Source of the DNA: Flavobacterium sp. N1736
GTDB taxonomy: Bacteria; Bacteroidota; Bacteroidia; Flavobacteriales; Flavobacteriaceae
NCBI RefSeq assembly: GCF_025947065.1
Contig: NZ_CP109994.1
Coordinates: 930,001-994,000 of the forward strand
Length of the DNA stretch: 64,000 bases
Direction of reading: 5' to 3'
Of this stretch, positions 61,901-64,000 are shown one piece after another. The position numbers were made by a program, and so were the translations under genes. Under the pieces are notes generated by a model. That model was not told the DNA's origin, ran no database searches, and worked only from the letters and a program-made list of their open reading frames with translations. Every line of letters starts with the position of its first letter. Position 1 is the stretch's first letter.

Positions 61901-62054
61901 AACAGTCTTTAAAATGATTTTCTAAAATAACCGAAGCAAAATTTTCTCTTTGTGGGTTTTCACTATAAGGTGCAATATCAGGACCATAAAAATAAGTATA
62001 TCCTTGATTTACTAATTGTGCTATTAGTGACTGTTCTATAGTGTTTTCATTCAT
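58923..62054 (-). CDS. hsdR: type I restriction enzyme subunit HsdR
   Basis: A 1043-residue motor and nuclease subunit. The N-terminal nuclease has D140 in RFDIVIYI and E154-x-K156 in FIELKNA, followed by a QIQTYK segment. The helicase motor has Walker A HTQGSGKS at about 304-311, DEAH in VVADEAHRSQYG, YTGTPIEKED (motif III) and QAIARVNRVYKDKPG (motif VI). With HsdM and HsdS it translocates and cuts unmethylated DNA. Neither partner is in the window; they probably lie beyond the right edge, upstream in the same orientation. Confidence 0.95.
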   Translation of the reverse strand: MNENTIEQSLIAQLVNQGYTYFYGPDIAPYSENPQRENFASVILENHFKDCLKKLNQTLPESARVEAFQKVINLGTEDIMENNERFHNHLVNGVTVEYTKDENIIGIPVTLLDTENIENNSFWVVNQLVVKENNNEKRFDIVIYINGLPLVFIELKNATNEKATLLKAFQQIQTYKNTVPSIFYYNALCIISDGIDAKASSVSAPFSRFLPWKAPKHNGNEVKTELQILTEYMLDKKTVVELIRYCTVFESEEKKDQKTGLIFQTKVKKVAAYHQYYAVQKAVAQTIRAIHSTDGDRKAGVVWHTQGSGKSLTMVFYSGQIITHPLMENPTIVILTDRNDLDDQLFGTFSNCVGLLRQKPVQAENREHIKELLKVSGGGVIFTTIQKFSPEKGNVYDTLSARTNIVVVADEAHRSQYGFAGKELETKDGMETRYGNAKYLRDALPNASYIGYTGTPIEKEDKSTPAVFGDYIDVYDIKQAVDDGATVPISYESRLIKIKLDDATTSTIDEEINAISDATEEQLEKAKKKVAVIDAVVGHPDRLKDIAKDIVNHFEKRQEVFEGKAMLVCMTRAICAKLYEEIIALKPEWHNSDIDKGKIKVIMTSASDDIALLQPHHTTKKQRKDLAVRMKDPNDELKLVIVRDMWLTGFDAPSLNTMYVDKKMQGANLMQAIARVNRVYKDKPGGLIVDYIGIGQDLRNAMAIYLQSGGEGKPIFDIKEAIAGMKEKFEVIEQMFNGYNFKAYFVSETPQKLQILLGAQNFILSSETLKDRFLKEVTLLSRLFAMSIPSADADRIKNGVAFFQAVKSRINKFNSNGVKSDYEVETAIKQIVDEALSSDGVIDIFEAAGIKAPSVGILSDEFLLEVKNMQQKNLAFELLKKLLSEEVKVRKTKNLIQGKKFSEMLESVVKRYHNNQIDSAQVLQELSEIAKEMRLEDKKSKDLGLTPEEYAFYSVLKNNDSTSFLDDDKMKDLIHTIVDVIRKNATVDWSKRDDVRAQLRLTVKKILMRYGYPPAVAKMEADRVIAQSESLADVFPENNLNNY

Positions 62055-62084
62055 ATTTTATCCTGAAAAGATTATTATTTTTTC

Positions 62085-63125
62085 TTAAACTAAAATAGCG
62101 TTTCTGCTATCTGCGTATTCGTTAAGCACATTTTGATAAAACTCAATTTGTTTCACAAATTCAAGATAGTGTAAATCTCCATCAATATTTGTAATTTCAG
62201 CTAAAAGCATTGTTTCTCTCGCATTCGAATATTTAGCTTTTCGACACTCAACTCCACTTTTTTTTAAGAAAGGAACAAAGCCATCATAAATATCATTTCG
62301 TATTTGAATATTGATTTTTACATTCTCCTTTAGATAGATTCTGTAATTCACACGAAGCCTATCATGTTTGAAAACAATATCCATATAAATTCCAATATTT
62401 TTGTCAATTGAGGTTAATTCTTTACCTCCAAACCAAAAAGCAAGAAGCGCTTCTCTATTATTAGCAACCTCACCCCAACCAGCATTAAAATGTTGCTTGT
62501 ACTGGTGAAAAAAGCGAACACAAGACCACCATTTCCAATCTTTTATTGGTTTTATGAGATAATTGTTTGCTTCGATTTCGGCATTATCGAAATGATTTTC
62601 TTTTTTTAGCAAATAGCTGTGATATTGTGATAGAAGATCATTATTTATAACATTAACTTTTTCTAATGTGATTACATTCAAAAGATCTTTTACTGTATAA
62701 TGGTGGTAATTGTTTTCAATTATTCTTGACAGATTTACTTGATATCCTGTTTTGAAATAAATAGGCACTATAACATTGCAAGTTTTTAATTCGGATATTT
62801 TGGTTAAATAGCGCTCTAATTGATTAGAATGATCGGAGCTATGTATTTTATCTTCTATGATAATTCCATAAGTACAATAATCCATTTTAAAAGTAACAAA
62901 TACATCTATTTTATGAAATTGTTGCTTGATTTCCAGTTCTGATATCTCTCCAATTGTAATATTTTGAAAAGCTACCAAAGATTGTAAAAATGAAGTTCCT
63001 AAGTTGTGTAATTTCTCATTCTCATTTTTAAATAAAGAATTAGCCCAATGCAATAGCCAGGTTATAAATGCGTCTTGAGTTAGTTCGCTCGTAGCATAAT
63101 TGAAAATGTTGGGTTGGTTGGTCAT
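62085..63125 (-). CDS. PD-(D/E)XK nuclease superfamily protein
   Basis: A 346-residue protein. D74 in HKIDVFVTF and E91-D-K93 in GIIIEDKIHSSDHSNQLERY form a complete PD-(D/E)XK site, as in PF14281-type nucleases. The C-terminal ~170 residues (WKWWSCVRFFHQY, AFWFGGKEL) are an uncharacterised domain typical of that group. It lies between hsdR and a PIN-like gene with gaps of 30 and 19 bases, so it is cotranscribed with the restriction system. It may be an accessory defence nuclease, though its role is unproven. Confidence 0.8.
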   Translation of the reverse strand: MTNQPNIFNYATSELTQDAFITWLLHWANSLFKNENEKLHNLGTSFLQSLVAFQNITIGEISELEIKQQFHKIDVFVTFKMDYCTYGIIIEDKIHSSDHSNQLERYLTKISELKTCNVIVPIYFKTGYQVNLSRIIENNYHHYTVKDLLNVITLEKVNVINNDLLSQYHSYLLKKENHFDNAEIEANNYLIKPIKDWKWWSCVRFFHQYKQHFNAGWGEVANNREALLAFWFGGKELTSIDKNIGIYMDIVFKHDRLRVNYRIYLKENVKINIQIRNDIYDGFVPFLKKSGVECRKAKYSNARETMLLAEITNIDGDLHYLEFVKQIEFYQNVLNEYADSRNAILV

Positions 63126-63144
63126 TAGTTATATTATTCTTCTG

Positions 63145-64000
63145 CTATTCAAAAACTCCTTTTAAAAAACTTAATAATTTCTCATCATCAATAATTTCTT
63201 TTCGACTTTCAAATAATAAACCAAGTAATTCTTTAATTTGCGGTTTTTCAATGATCCATTTGATTTGGTTATTTTCCCACGAAGCATTTAAAATTCTCAA
63301 TATTTCTTCATTATTGAAAAAGATTGTATAAGATAAAAGCAAATCTACTAATTCATCAATTCGATTAGAATCATTAGTAATGACCAACTCATCAATCAAT
63401 GTAATATAATTACTTCTATAATTAAAATCTATAATTTCTCCCGAATCTGTTTCAATTACATATTCTTCTTCTTCGAATATAATTAATACTACCTTATTAT
63501 CATTAATATTATACCAGTACTCTTTTATGTTTTCTTTTATAATTTTAATATTTAATTCTTCATTTACTTTTTCAATAAAATAATTATCAAAAAATTGAGA
63601 AATACTATATTGCTTAAATTCGTTGTAGTCTTTAACTACAAATACATTAGGATTATTTTTAAATGCTTCTCCTAATCGATTATCCTTGGCACAAACAAAA
63701 ACATATTTGTTAGGTATTTCTTGTAAATATTCTAAAACAGAAAAATAAATTAGAGCGTCTTTAAATCCTTTGTCTGTATTATCATTGGCTTCAAAAGGAG
63801 GTAATTTAGATATTGCCAATTCTTTTATTAGTGGAAGGACAGCATTACTTTTTAAATCAATTACATCAAACGGAATAGTCTCCTCATCAATTAGCTTCTG
63901 AATATAATTGTCTATATCAAATAGTTTAGTGTCCTCCTCTTTTATTCCCACAAGTTTATGGAAAGGATTAGAAATAAAACTATTTTTTTTATTAATTAGA
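63145..64000 (-). CDS. PIN-like (DUF4935-like) protein, N-terminus outside window
   Basis: The reverse-strand frame stays open to the right edge, so the gene starts beyond 64000; the GTG at 63951 is only an internal candidate. The visible 285 residues include a PIN-type segment: ANDNTDKGFKDALIYFSVLE and KYVFVCAKDNRLGEAF carry the conserved Asp residues in the order seen in DUF4935 PIN domains, which are RNases. A helical C-terminal region of unknown role follows. It precedes the PD-(D/E)XK and hsdR genes in one transcription unit. Confidence 0.7.
   Translation of the reverse strand, partial: LINKKNSFISNPFHKLVGIKEEDTKLFDIDNYIQKLIDEETIPFDVIDLKSNAVLPLIKELAISKLPPFEANDNTDKGFKDALIYFSVLEYLQEIPNKYVFVCAKDNRLGEAFKNNPNVFVVKDYNEFKQYSISQFFDNYFIEKVNEELNIKIIKENIKEYWYNINDNKVVLIIFEEEEYVIETDSGEIIDFNYRSNYITLIDELVITNDSNRIDELVDLLLSYTIFFNNEEILRILNASWENNQIKWIIEKPQIKELLGLLFESRKEIIDDEKLLSFLKGVFE

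Noticed and set aside
63949..63951. GTG as the true start of the PIN-like gene
   Set aside because: The frame is open to the window edge and the PIN domain would lack its N-terminal strand and first acidic residue, so the gene is truncated by the window.

Overview
The window looks like a chromosomal segment of a Flavobacterium-like Bacteroidota. It is AT-rich and has SusC/SusD proteins, a type IX secretion C-terminal domain, lipoproteins, LytTR signalling, and several promoters that fit the Bacteroidota pattern TTG-N17-23-TAnnTTTG. I saw no rRNA, tRNA, CRISPR array or intact insertion sequence.

Layout. 1-1.2 kb: the start of a CheB-CheR fusion. 1.4-7.1 kb: small secreted and acidic proteins around a stress block (KatE-type catalase, a DUF6766-like membrane protein, a CinA/PncC-like protein). 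7.2-8.3 kb: a sensor kinase whose phospho-acceptor histidine is replaced by tyrosine. 8.7-9.9 kb: a TauE/SafE exporter with a DUF1634 partner. 10.3-14.1 kb: two HxlR regulators, each divergent from a redox enzyme (azoreductase; NmrA-like protein) and with operator-like repeats between, plus a FadI-like thiolase. 14.7-19.6 kb: MscS channel, DUF5367-like protein, NmrA-like protein, AraC regulator. 19.8-24.8 kb: a lipoprotein with three W/Y-rich repeats, an internally deleted hydrolase remnant, and a LytS/LytTR pair. 25.1-30.9 kb: a complete RND efflux operon. 31-41.3 kb: Na+/H+ antiporter, LLM oxidoreductase, a large type IX-secreted sugar dehydrogenase, small MscS, fatty acid desaturase, DUF1810, and a GNAT-MarR operon.

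The accessory part begins near 41.3 kb. Two tandem copies of a two-gene cassette (DUF6934-like protein plus a 55-58 residue partner) are followed by an SRPBCC-ArsR operon with two operators, then a three-gene module that I read as toxin, XRE antitoxin and SecB-like chaperone. OxyR, an alpha/beta hydrolase and OsmC follow.

48.6-57.9 kb is a SusC-SusD pair followed by a ribosomal peptide cluster of the grasp-with-spasm type: precursor with a GG leader, TPR-like secreted protein, ATP-grasp ligase, a 55-residue ORF, and a SPASM maturase split by one in-frame TAA. A decayed copy of the susD 3' end lies just beyond the cluster, so the cluster is bracketed by susD sequence. 58.0-64.0 kb is part of a restriction/defence island (Mrr, HsdR, PD-(D/E)XK nuclease, PIN-like protein) that runs off the right edge. 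hsdM and hsdS are not in view.

The best candidates for little-described biology are the bracketed and interrupted RiPP cluster, the toxin-antitoxin-chaperone module with its odd GTG start, and the duplicated cassette with a four-cysteine insertion.
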